Positions 7,978-16,738 of a stretch of DNA of 64,000 nucleotides are shown here, in pieces; positions within the stretch are counted from its first letter, which is position 1, and every line of letters starts with the position of its first letter. This stretch comes from Aromatoleum tolulyticum (GTDB taxonomy: Bacteria; Pseudomonadota; Gammaproteobacteria; Burkholderiales; Rhodocyclaceae). The position numbers and the translations under genes were made by a program. Below the pieces are notes generated by a model that was given only the letters and a program-made list of their open reading frames with translations, ran no database searches and was not told the DNA's origin. The DNA lies in contig NZ_FTMD01000005.1 in NCBI RefSeq assembly GCF_900156155.1, forward strand, positions 62,001 to 126,000, given 5' to 3'.

Positions 7978-8871
7978 TCAGCGCCCCGGGCCGCGCGTGG
8001 CCAGCACGATGCCCGAAAACACCAGCGCGATCCCCACGAAGTGGTACCACAGCGGCCGCTCGCCGAGGAAGACCGCCGCCAGCAGGGTCGTGAACACCGG
8101 CATCAGATGGATGAACTGCGCGCCGCGGTTCGGGCCGACGGCTGCCACGGCGGCGTTGTAGAACACATAGCCGAGAAAGCCGGGGAAGATCCCCGTGTAC
8201 AGAATGCCGGCGATCGACGCGGCGCTGACGGCAATCGTCCGTCCTTGGTCGATTTCCCACAGATAGGCGGGGATCAGCGGCAGCAGGCCGACGAGCGTGA
8301 AGGCGGCGAGCAGCAGCATCGGATCCACCCCGGCAGGGCGCCGCTGCAACCCGACGGTGTAGATGCCCCAGGTCAGCACCGCGAGCAGCATCCACAGGTC
8401 GCCGTGGTTGAGGCTCAGTCCGAGCAGGGTCGCGATGCTGCCGTGGCTCACGATCGTCATGACGCCGGCGAAGGACAGCACGATCGCCAGCGTCTCCAGC
8501 CGTCCGAGGCGCTTGCCGAGGAACAGGAACGCCAGCACGATCGTCGCGATGGGCGTGAAGGAGTTGAGCAGCGTCGCGCTCGTTGCGGTCGTGTACTGGA
8601 GCGCGATGTAGGCGAAGGTGTTGTAGCCGCCGACGCCGACGAGGCCGAGGAACACCACCGTCGGCCAGCGCGCCCGCAGTTGCGGCCACTGGCTGCGCAG
8701 GTGGGGCAGTGCGAACGGGAGCATCAGCATCAGCGCGATCGTCCAGCGCCAGAAGGCCAGCGCCAGCGGCGGGACCGCGCCATGCAGGCCGCGGCCGACG
8801 ATCATGTTGCCGGACCAGAACAAAACGGTGAGGGTGAGCAGGAGGTAGGGGTTGGCGAAGGTCTTTTTCAT
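7978..8871 (-). CDS. EamA/DMT-superfamily transporter
   Basis: A 297-residue membrane protein with two tandem EamA repeats, about ten helices. It starts MKKTFANPYLLLTLTVLFWSGN, typical for the first repeat; the second begins near GDLWMLLAVLTWGIYTVGL. The segment FLGERPLWYHFVGIALVFSGI ends the second repeat. Such proteins export amino acids or other metabolites; the substrate here cannot be assigned. It is the first gene of the minus-strand block and divergent from relA, with 131 bases between the starts. Confidence 0.88.
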   Translation of the reverse strand: MKKTFANPYLLLTLTVLFWSGNMIVGRGLHGAVPPLALAFWRWTIALMLMLPFALPHLRSQWPQLRARWPTVVFLGLVGVGGYNTFAYIALQYTTATSATLLNSFTPIATIVLAFLFLGKRLGRLETLAIVLSFAGVMTIVSHGSIATLLGLSLNHGDLWMLLAVLTWGIYTVGLQRRPAGVDPMLLLAAFTLVGLLPLIPAYLWEIDQGRTIAVSAASIAGILYTGIFPGFLGYVFYNAAVAAVGPNRGAQFIHLMPVFTTLLAAVFLGERPLWYHFVGIALVFSGIVLATRGPGR

Positions 8872-8990
8872 TTTGCGTGTGCGCCCCGGGTGCCTGTCGG
8901 CGCATCCGCAGGGCGCATCGGTCGGGCCGAAGATGATCTCACACTGCGCGTGTGTGGCGTGCTGCGCGGCGTGTTTGGCGCACCATATGG

Positions 8991-8996
8991 GATAAT
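8991..8996 (+). promoter_or_regulatory. GATAAT -10-like element just upstream of relA
   Basis: GATAAT ends six bases before the relA ATG at 9003, too close for a normal leader and with no Shine-Dalgarno. If active it would give a leaderless relA mRNA. Confidence 0.35.
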
Positions 8997-9002
8997 CCGC
9001 AC

Positions 9003-11207
9003 ATGGTTTCCGTCACGCATGCAATTTCCCAGTCCGAGTCCGCAGCCCCCATCGACTTGCTCGCCGAAGGGCTGAGCACGGAGGAGCGCGCGGCCATCGT
9101 CGATGCCGTTGCCCTTGCCGAGGGTGTCTATGAAGGACATTTTCTCGGCACCGGTGAATCCGTCTGGACCCACGCGATCGGCATGGCGCTGATCGTGGCC
9201 TCGTTGCGCCTCGACGTCGAGACGCGGATCGCGGCGATCCTGTTCGCTGTCGGCGACTACATCGACGGCGCCACCGACAAGATCGCGGAAAAGTTCGGCC
9301 AGCCTGCCGCGCGGCTCGTCGACGGGCTGCGCCGCCTGAACGGCCTGCGCCTGCTCACGCGCATGACCGCCACCGCGACCGCGCCCGAGATCCGTGCCCA
9401 GACGGAAGTCCTGCGCAAGATGCTGCTCGCGATGGTCGAGGACATCCGCGTCGTGCTGCTGCGGCTCGCGTCGCGCACGCAGACGCTACGCTATTTCACC
9501 GAACACAAGGTCGACGTTCGCACCGATGTCGCGCGCGAGAGCCTCGACATCTACGCGCCGCTCGCGAACCGTCTCGGCGTGTGGCAGCTCAAGTGGGAAC
9601 TGGAAGACCTGTCCTTCCGCTTCCTCGAACCGGAGACCTACAAGCGCATCGCCAAGATGCTCGACGAGCGCCGGGTCGAGCGCGAGGAATTCATCCAGTC
9701 GTCGATCGAGCGGCTGCAGAAGGAAATCGCCGCAGTCGGAATCGAGGCCGAGGTCTACGGGCGGCCGAAGCACATCTACAGCATCTACAACAAGATGCGC
9801 GCCAAGCGGCTCGACTTCTCGCAGGTCTACGACATTCGCGCGCTGCGCGTGCTGGTCGACAACGTACGCGACTGCTACACCGTGCTCGGCATCGTGAACC
9901 AGCTGTGGCAGCCGATCGGCCAGGAGTTCGACGACTACATCACGAACCCCAAGGGCAACAACTACCAGTCCCTGCACACCGCGGTGCTGGCCGGCGACGG
10001 CCGCGCGCTGGAAGTCCAGATCCGCACGCACGAGATGCACCGTCACGCGGAGCTGGGCGTCGCCGCGCACTGGCGCTACAAGGAAGGCAGCAAGAGCCAC
10101 GGCAGCGACTACGACGAAAAGATCGCGCTGCTGCGCAGCCTGCTGTCATGGCGCGACGAAGTGACCGACTCGGCCGACTGGGTCGAGAAATTCAAGCGCG
10201 CCTCGCTCGACGATGCCATCTACGTGCTTACGCCGCAGGGCAAGGTCGTGGACCTGCCGCGCGGCGCCACGCCGATCGACTTCGCCTACCGCCTGCATAC
10301 CGACCTCGGACACCGCTGCCGCGGGGCCAAGGTGGACGGGCACCTGGTGACGCTCAACACGCAGCTCGAGAACGGCCAGACCGTCGAGATCACCGTCGCC
10401 AAGGAGGGCGGTCCCTCCCGCGACTGGCTGAACCCGACGCAGCACTACGTCGCGACCAGCCGCGCGCGCAACAAGATCCGCCAGTTCTTCAGCCAGCAGG
10501 AAGAGGAAGAGCTGCTGGCGCGCGGGCGCAGCTTCGTCGCGCGCGAACTGCAGCGCGAGCGCCAGTCGCGTGCGAACATCGACGAACTTGCCGGCAGGCT
10601 GGGATTCAAGAACGCGGAATCGATGTACCTCGCCGCCGGCCGCGGCGAAGTCGGGCCCCGCTCGGTGCAGATGGCGCTGCGTGAGGGCGAGGCGCCCGAA
10701 GCGCCTGTTCCGGAACCCGAGATCGTCATCGGCCGCAGTCATAAGAACGAGTCCAACGACAAGGTGCTGGTCGTCGGCGTCGGCAAGCTCATGACCTCGC
10801 TCGGCCGCTGCTGCAAGCCGGCCCCTCCGGATGCGATCGAAGGCTTCGTCACCCGCGGCCGCGGAGTGTCGATCCATCGCATCGATTGTCCCGACTTCCA
10901 GCGCCTGGTGCGCGACCATCCGGAACGGGTCATCAAGGCGGATTGGGGCGAACAGGCCTTCAACAACCGCGAGTCGGTCTTTCCGGTCGACGTCGCCGTT
11001 CAGGCGGCCGACCGGCAGGGGTTGCTGCGCGACATTTCCGAGGTCCTGTCGCGCGAGAAACTCAACGTCATCGCCGTGAATACGATCACGAAGAAGGGTA
11101 CGGCGTTCATGCGCTTCACGATGGAGGTCAACAGCGTCGCACAGGTGCAACGCGCGATCGCGCTCATCCGCGAAGTGCGCGACGTGATCGACGTGCAACG
11201 CAAGTGA
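9003..11207 (+). CDS. relA: RelA-type (p)ppGpp synthetase with inactive hydrolase domain
   Basis: A 734-residue long RSH protein making the stringent-response alarmone from ATP and GTP/GDP. Domain order: pseudo-hydrolase (about 30-190), synthetase (about 235-360; GRPKHIYSIYNKM, YDIRALRVLVD, NPKGNNYQSLHT, EVQIRTHEMH), TGS (about 400-460; YVLTPQGKVVDLPRGATPIDFAY), zinc-finger region with GRCCKPAPPD, and C-terminal ACT (about 660-734). In the hydrolase domain the HD pair of SpoT is replaced: residues 81-86 read FAVGDY. It therefore should be a synthetase only, and a separate SpoT is expected elsewhere. The ATG at 9003 is preferred to an in-frame upstream ATG because it gives the usual N-terminus. 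Confidence 0.95.
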   Translation: MVSVTHAISQSESAAPIDLLAEGLSTEERAAIVDAVALAEGVYEGHFLGTGESVWTHAIGMALIVASLRLDVETRIAAILFAVGDYIDGATDKIAEKFGQPAARLVDGLRRLNGLRLLTRMTATATAPEIRAQTEVLRKMLLAMVEDIRVVLLRLASRTQTLRYFTEHKVDVRTDVARESLDIYAPLANRLGVWQLKWELEDLSFRFLEPETYKRIAKMLDERRVEREEFIQSSIERLQKEIAAVGIEAEVYGRPKHIYSIYNKMRAKRLDFSQVYDIRALRVLVDNVRDCYTVLGIVNQLWQPIGQEFDDYITNPKGNNYQSLHTAVLAGDGRALEVQIRTHEMHRHAELGVAAHWRYKEGSKSHGSDYDEKIALLRSLLSWRDEVTDSADWVEKFKRASLDDAIYVLTPQGKVVDLPRGATPIDFAYRLHTDLGHRCRGAKVDGHLVTLNTQLENGQTVEITVAKEGGPSRDWLNPTQHYVATSRARNKIRQFFSQQEEEELLARGRSFVARELQRERQSRANIDELAGRLGFKNAESMYLAAGRGEVGPRSVQMALREGEAPEAPVPEPEIVIGRSHKNESNDKVLVVGVGKLMTSLGRCCKPAPPDAIEGFVTRGRGVSIHRIDCPDFQRLVRDHPERVIKADWGEQAFNNRESVFPVDVAVQAADRQGLLRDISEVLSREKLNVIAVNTITKKGTAFMRFTMEVNSVAQVQRAIALIREVRDVIDVQRK

Positions 11208-11267
11208 CGTGCGGTTCCGGAGGAGGAGCAGGAAGCGTAACGAGGTCCTGAAGCCGAGCGTCCGATC

Positions 11268-14200
11268 ATGATTTCACTGGACTGGTGTCGCCCCGACAGG
11301 CTGCGTGCAGGCGTGGCGAAGTTGTGCGCCGGGCTCCTGCTCGTCCTGACCGCCGCGGGCGTGTCGCTCCACCTGGGCGTTGTCCACGCGAAGGAGGCGC
11401 CTGCGGGGGGAGTCGCACACGATCCCGTCGAGTTCGCCGTCCTGTCGTTCAGCCCGCTGGATGAAGCCCGCGCGCGCTGGCAACCGCTTGTCGATTACCT
11501 GAACGGTGCCGTCGAGGGCAGGCGCTTTGTCCTGCGCGTGCATCACCTCGACGACCTCGTCGCAGCGCTGGCGAACGGGCACATCGACTTCGTGCTCGTG
11601 AATCCTGCGCTGTACGTGCAGCTGACCTACCAGCACCACCTCTCCTCGCCGCTCGTCACCCTGGTGAACAAGGAAGACGGGGTGCCGGTCAGCGCCTTCG
11701 GCGGGGTCATCTTCACCCGCGCGGACCGTTCCGACATCGATTCCTTGGACGATGTCGGCCATGTTCGAGTCGCGACGGCGGGGCGCTCCGCATTCGGCGC
11801 CTACCAGATGCAGGTGGCCGAGTTGCTGCGTGCCGGTGCGCAGCCGCCGCGCGTGCAGCTTCTCGTCGAAACCGGACAGCCCCAGAACAAGGCCATCGAC
11901 GCCGTGCTGGAAGGGCGCGCCGACGTCGGTTTCGTCCGTTCCGGCGTGATCGAATCGCTCGCGCGCCAGGGCCGGCTCGACCCCGCGCAGCTCAAGCTGA
12001 TCGGCTCGCGGCGCTATCCCGGCTACCCGTTTCCGGTCAGCACGCGGCTGTATCCCGAATGGCCGGTCTTCGCAATGCCGCAGGTGCCCCACGATCTCGC
12101 CCGGCGCGCGACCGCGGCGCTGCTCGCCTTGCCTCACGACGGTGCAGTCGCCGACACGCTGCGCATCTCCGGTTTCACGATTCCGGGCGATTACCGCCCG
12201 GTGGACGACCTGTTGCGCGAACTGCGGCTGCCGCCTTTCGACCGGGCGCCGGAATTCACCCTCGTCGACGTCTGGCAGCGCTGGAAATCCTATGCCGTCT
12301 CCCTGCTGCTGGCGGGCTTCGCGCTGGTCGCGTTCGCGACCTTCCGCCTCGGCTGGATCAATCGCCGCCTTGCGCGCGCGCAACAGGAAAGCCAGCGACT
12401 TGCGGCAAATCTTTCGCAGGCGCAGTCCGTCGCACGGATAGGCAGCTGGAACCTCGATGCGCGAAGCAACACCCTCGTGTGGTCGGACGAAACGTACCGG
12501 CTATTCGACGTCCGGCCGGGAACGCCGGTCAGTTACGACGATTTCCTGCAGTTCATCCATCCCGACGATCGGGCAGCGATTGACCTGGCTTGGCAGGCCG
12601 CACTGCAGGGCGCGCCTTACGACGTCGAGCACCGCATCCTGCGCAACGGGGGAGTCGCGTGGCTGCAGGAGCGGGCCGACCTGCGTTTCGACGCGGACGG
12701 CAAATTTCTGGGGGCCATCGGCACGGTCCAGGACGTTACCGCGCGCAAGCTCGCCGACGACGAGCTGCGCAAGCTCTCGCTCGCCGTCGAGCAGAGTCCG
12801 GAGTGCATCTTCATCACCGATCCCGACGGACATATCGAATATGTGAACGATGCACTGGTCCGCATCACCGGTTTTTCCCGCAACGAGGTGCTGGGACGCA
12901 ACCCGCGCATCTTCAAGTCGGGCAAGACCTCGTCCGAGACTTTCCGCGAGATGTGGTTGACCCTGCAGCGTGGCGAGATCTGGCAGGGCGAGATCGTGAA
13001 CCGGCGGCGCGACGGCAGCGAGATCATCGAGTATTCGATCATCGCGCCGGTGCGGGAGTCTGACGGCACCGTCAGCCATTACCTCGCAATCCAGCAGGAC
13101 ATCACCGAACGCAAGGCCGCCGCCGAGCGCATCCATCATCTCGCCTTCTACGACGAGCTGACCGGGCTGCCGAACCGCAGCCTGCTGATCGACCGCATTT
13201 CGCAGGTGCTGGCCTCGCGCCAGCATCAGGGCTACAGGGAGGCCTTGCTGCTGTTCAACATCGACCGTTTCAAGGTTGTCAATGACGCACGCGGCAGCGT
13301 GCTCGGCGACGCACTCCTGACGGCGGTGGCGGCGAGACTGCGCGACGTCGTGCGCGAAGGCGACACCGTGGCGCGCATGGCTGGCGACGAGTTTGCCCTG
13401 ATGCTGCCCGTGGTCGACCGTACGGCCGAGGCCGCCAGCCGGCATGCGTTGCAGGTCGCCCGCAAGATCCGGGCGGCGCTGGAAACCCCGTTCGAGCTGG
13501 GCGGGGAGACGGTACGCATCACCGGCAGCATCGGCATCACGCTGTTCCCGGAAGAAGACAGCGACACGCCGAGCGAAATCCTGCGTCGTGCCACCACGGC
13601 GCTGCATCGTGCCAAGGAGAGTGGCGAAAGCCACCCGGCATTCTTCGAAGCCAGCATGGGCGAAACGGCTGCGGAGAGCTTCCGCATCGAACGCGAACTG
13701 CGTGCCGGCATTCCGCGCGGCGAGCTTCGCCTGTTTCTCCAGCCGCAGTTCAGTGCATCCGGCGATATGGTCGGTGCGGAAGCGCTGGTGCGCTGGCAAC
13801 ACCCGCAGCGCGGACTGGTGGCTCCGGGCGTCTTCGTGCCGATCGCCGAAGAATCGGATCTCATCGTCGAACTGGGCATCTGGGTCATGAACGAGGCCTG
13901 CCGGCTGATCGCGGTCGCGGCGAGGCAGGGTCTTCCGCTCGCGCTGTCGGTGAATATCAGTCCACGGCATTTCCGCAGGCCCGAGTTCAATTCCTGGGTG
14001 CGGGAGGTGCTCGACAGGACCGGCGCCGAGCCTGCACGGCTCACGCTCGAGATCACCGAGGGGCTGATCATCGACAACGTGAGCGACGTCGTTGCGAAGA
14101 TGAACGAGCTGTCGGCCCTCGGCATCCGTTTTTCGATCGACGATTTCGGTACCGGCTACTCGTCGCTCGCCTACCTCAAGCGCCTGCCCATCGACGAACT

Positions 14201-14450
14201 CAAGATCGACAAGACCTTCGTGCAGGATGCGCCCCATGACCCCAGCGATGCCGCCCTCGTGGAGACCATCCTGGCGGTGGCACGCCAGCTGCAGCTGAAG
14301 GTCGTCGCGGAAGGGGTGGAAACGGCCGAGCAGGCCGAGTTCCTGAACAGCCGCGGCAAGGTCGTGCATCAGGGCTATCTCTTCGGCCGCCCGGCGCCTG
14401 CCGACGAATGGATGGCGCGCTGGACCGCGAAAGCGGGGGCCGACGCCTGA
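11268..14450 (+). CDS. PhnD-like periplasmic sensor - PAS - GGDEF - EAL protein
   Basis: A 1060-residue c-di-GMP turnover protein. Order: signal-like helix (about 14-38), a PhnD/phosphonate-ABC binding-protein domain in the periplasm (about 45-325), a transmembrane helix (about 345-365, SYAVSLLLAGFALVAFATF), two PAS domains (about 390-625), GGDEF (about 640-795) and EAL (about 805-1055). The GGDEF site is AGDEF (705-709), a variant found in some active cyclases. The EAL motif is intact at 838-840, with DDFGTGYSSL and VAEGVET. It may both make and degrade c-di-GMP. The ligand of the PhnD-like domain (phosphonate, phosphite or another anion) is unknown. It lies between relA and the polyphosphate genes. 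Confidence 0.9.
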   Translation: MISLDWCRPDRLRAGVAKLCAGLLLVLTAAGVSLHLGVVHAKEAPAGGVAHDPVEFAVLSFSPLDEARARWQPLVDYLNGAVEGRRFVLRVHHLDDLVAALANGHIDFVLVNPALYVQLTYQHHLSSPLVTLVNKEDGVPVSAFGGVIFTRADRSDIDSLDDVGHVRVATAGRSAFGAYQMQVAELLRAGAQPPRVQLLVETGQPQNKAIDAVLEGRADVGFVRSGVIESLARQGRLDPAQLKLIGSRRYPGYPFPVSTRLYPEWPVFAMPQVPHDLARRATAALLALPHDGAVADTLRISGFTIPGDYRPVDDLLRELRLPPFDRAPEFTLVDVWQRWKSYAVSLLLAGFALVAFATFRLGWINRRLARAQQESQRLAANLSQAQSVARIGSWNLDARSNTLVWSDETYRLFDVRPGTPVSYDDFLQFIHPDDRAAIDLAWQAALQGAPYDVEHRILRNGGVAWLQERADLRFDADGKFLGAIGTVQDVTARKLADDELRKLSLAVEQSPECIFITDPDGHIEYVNDALVRITGFSRNEVLGRNPRIFKSGKTSSETFREMWLTLQRGEIWQGEIVNRRRDGSEIIEYSIIAPVRESDGTVSHYLAIQQDITERKAAAERIHHLAFYDELTGLPNRSLLIDRISQVLASRQHQGYREALLLFNIDRFKVVNDARGSVLGDALLTAVAARLRDVVREGDTVARMAGDEFALMLPVVDRTAEAASRHALQVARKIRAALETPFELGGETVRITGSIGITLFPEEDSDTPSEILRRATTALHRAKESGESHPAFFEASMGETAAESFRIERELRAGIPRGELRLFLQPQFSASGDMVGAEALVRWQHPQRGLVAPGVFVPIAEESDLIVELGIWVMNEACRLIAVAARQGLPLALSVNISPRHFRRPEFNSWVREVLDRTGAEPARLTLEITEGLIIDNVSDVVAKMNELSALGIRFSIDDFGTGYSSLAYLKRLPIDELKIDKTFVQDAPHDPSDAALVETILAVARQLQLKVVAEGVETAEQAEFLNSRGKVVHQGYLFGRPAPADEWMARWTAKAGADA

Positions 14451-14461
14451 CGCAGGCGCCC

Positions 14462-16543
14462 TCAGTTGCCCTTCGCGAGTTCCGCCAGCAGGATGATCTG
14501 TGCCGCGCGATGCACCCCGCGCGGCGTCTTGTGCCGGTAGCGGCCATCTTCCAGCATCTCCCACGCCTGGCAGTTGTCGCCGAGGTAGGCGCGCAGGCCT
14601 TCCTTGATCACGCGGCGCTTGAGGCGCTGGTCGAGCACGGGAAAGGCGATCTCGATGCGGCCGAAGAAGTTGCGGTCCATCCAGTCCGCGCTCGACAGGT
14701 AGACGCGGTCCTCGCCGCCTGCGCGGAAGTAGAAGATGCGGTGGTGTTCGAGGAAGCGTCCGACGATGGAGCGCACGCGGATGTTGTCCGACAGACCCGG
14801 TACGCCCGGACGCAGGGCGCACGGGCCGCGCACGATGAGGTCGATCTCGACGCCGGCCTGTGACGCCGCGTACAGCGCCTCGATCGTTTCCGGCTCGAGC
14901 AGCGCGTTCATCTTCGCCATGATCTGCGCGCGTCCGCCCTGACGCGCAATCTCCGCTTCGGCCTCGATCGCCTCGATCACGTTGCGCTGCAGCGCGAAAG
15001 GCGCCTGCCAGAGATGCTTGAGGGTGGACGCCTGGCCCAGACCGGTCAGCTGCTTGAAGACCTCGGCAACGTCCTGGCCGATTTCCTCGTTGCAGGTGAG
15101 GAGGCCGAAATCGGTGTAGAAACGCGTCGTGCGCGGGTGGTAATTGCCGGTGCCCATATGCACGTAACGGCGCAATGCGCCGTCCTCGCGCCGCACCAGC
15201 ATGAGCAGTTTCGCGTGGGTCTTGTAGCCGAACACGCCATATACCACGTGGGCGCCCACCTCCTCGAGCTTGTTCGCCCAGGTGATGTTGGCCTCTTCGT
15301 CGAAGCGGGCGCGCAGCTCCAGCACCACCGTCACTTCCTTGCCCTTCTGTGCCGCGCGCACCAAGTGATCCATCAGCACCGAATCGGTGCCCGTGCGGTA
15401 CACGGTCATCTTGATCGCGAGCACCTGCGGGTCGTCGGCCGCTGCCCGCAGTAGCTCGATCACCGGGCTGAAGCTCTGGAACGGGTGGTGCAGCAGGATG
15501 TCCTGGCGTCGGATCGCGTCGAAGATCTCGACACGCTGCTCCAGCGCCTTCGGCAGGCTCGGCTGGAAGGGCGGGTAGTTCAGGTCCGGGCGGTTCACCC
15601 AGTCCGGCACCTGCATCAGCCGCACCAGGTTCACGATGCCCGGCGTGCGATACAGCTCCTTCGGGGTCAGGCGGAAATGCTGCAGCAGGAAGGCGGCCAT
15701 TTCCTCCGAGCAGTTGTCGGCCACTTCCAGGCGCACCGCGTCGCCGAAATGGCGCTGCTGCAGTTCGCCCTTCAGCGAGGCGCGCAGGTCCTTCACTTCT
15801 TCCTCGTCGACGAAGAGGTCCGAGTTGCGCGTCACGCGGAACTGGTAGCAGCCGTGCACGTGCATGCCCGAGAACAGCTCCCCGACGTGGCGGTGCAGGA
15901 CGGAGGACAGGAACACGAAGCTGTACTCGTGTTCGCAGATCTCGGCGGGCAGGCGGATCACGCGGGGCAGCGCGCGCGGCGCCTGCACGATCGCCGCGCC
16001 CGAGTCGCGCCCGAAGGCGTCGAGGCCTTCCAGTTCGACGGCGAAATTCAGGCTCTTGTTCAACACGCGCGGGAACGGATGCGCCTGGTCCAGTCCGATG
16101 GGCGTGAGCACCGGCATCACTTCGCGCATGAAATAGTCGCGCACCCAGGCCCCCTGCGCCTCGCTCCACAGGCTGCGGCGCAGGAACACGATGCCCTGGG
16201 CTTCCAGCGCCGGCAGGATATCGTCGTTCAGCAGGGAATACTGCTCCGCAATCAGCGCATGGACTTCCTGGCTCACGCGGTCGAGCAGCTCGTTCGGCAG
16301 CAGACCGTCGGTGCCCGGGGTGCGGCTGCCGAGTCGGATCTGCTCCTTGATCCCCGATACGCGAATCTCGAAGAACTCGTCGAGATTGCTCGACACGATG
16401 CACAGGAAGCGCAGGCGCTCGAGCAGCGGCACCGTCTTGTCCGCCGCCTGCGCCAGCACCCTGCGCTGGAACTGCAGAAGCGACAATTCGCGGTTGAAGA
16501 AGTGGTCGGTGGGGAAGTTCTGCGGACGGGCTGGTCTGTGCAT
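14462..16543 (-). CDS. ppk: polyphosphate kinase 1
   Basis: A 693-residue PPK1 that reversibly builds polyphosphate from ATP. The N-terminus has the family start FFNRELSLLQFQRRVL. The phosphorylated histidine is H462 in RYVHMGTGNYH, and SSADWMDRNFFGRIE marks the second phospholipase-D-like half. Length equals the usual 690-720. The frame runs upstream to 16606, but the ATG at 16543 (MHRPARPQNF) starts nearer the conserved FFNREL block. The gene is convergent with the GGDEF-EAL gene (11 bases apart) and divergent from ppx with 195 bases between starts; no clear PHO box was found in that gap. Confidence 0.96.
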   Translation of the reverse strand: MHRPARPQNFPTDHFFNRELSLLQFQRRVLAQAADKTVPLLERLRFLCIVSSNLDEFFEIRVSGIKEQIRLGSRTPGTDGLLPNELLDRVSQEVHALIAEQYSLLNDDILPALEAQGIVFLRRSLWSEAQGAWVRDYFMREVMPVLTPIGLDQAHPFPRVLNKSLNFAVELEGLDAFGRDSGAAIVQAPRALPRVIRLPAEICEHEYSFVFLSSVLHRHVGELFSGMHVHGCYQFRVTRNSDLFVDEEEVKDLRASLKGELQQRHFGDAVRLEVADNCSEEMAAFLLQHFRLTPKELYRTPGIVNLVRLMQVPDWVNRPDLNYPPFQPSLPKALEQRVEIFDAIRRQDILLHHPFQSFSPVIELLRAAADDPQVLAIKMTVYRTGTDSVLMDHLVRAAQKGKEVTVVLELRARFDEEANITWANKLEEVGAHVVYGVFGYKTHAKLLMLVRREDGALRRYVHMGTGNYHPRTTRFYTDFGLLTCNEEIGQDVAEVFKQLTGLGQASTLKHLWQAPFALQRNVIEAIEAEAEIARQGGRAQIMAKMNALLEPETIEALYAASQAGVEIDLIVRGPCALRPGVPGLSDNIRVRSIVGRFLEHHRIFYFRAGGEDRVYLSSADWMDRNFFGRIEIAFPVLDQRLKRRVIKEGLRAYLGDNCQAWEMLEDGRYRHKTPRGVHRAAQIILLAELAKGN

Positions 16544-16691
16544 CGGTGCGTTTCTTGTGCGCGGAATCGGTCGCACAATTATGTGACATTTGTGTTGCGG
16601 AATCATGACGACGTGCGGCCGGCATGAACGGCTGCGCGCGGGGCGGTGATTGCCGCGAGCGCGTGTGCCGGGCGGCCGTCGCCCGGGGTGG

Positions 16692-16697
16692 TAGAAT
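16692..16697 (+). promoter_or_regulatory. TAGAAT -10-like element upstream of ppx
   Basis: GGTAGAATGACCGCC resembles the elements before ispD, relA and tsaB. Here it lies 41 bases before the ppx start, so a short leader of about 35 bases would result. No -35 is evident. Confidence 0.35.
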
Positions 16698-16738
16698 GAC
16701 CGCCATTGCCCTGTAGCCGTCGCCCCAGTCCCCTAGCC

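Noticed and set aside
12501-16706. Very long minus-strand frame (1401 codons) across the GGDEF-EAL and ppk genes
   Set aside because: It is in a different frame from ppk and antisense to the GGDEF-EAL gene, with Arg/Ala/Gly-rich nonsense composition; a by-product of high GC at third positions.
16544-16738. PHO box between ppk and ppx
   Set aside because: The TGTCACATAATTGTG stretch shares some letters with a PHO box but lacks the two 7-base direct repeats.
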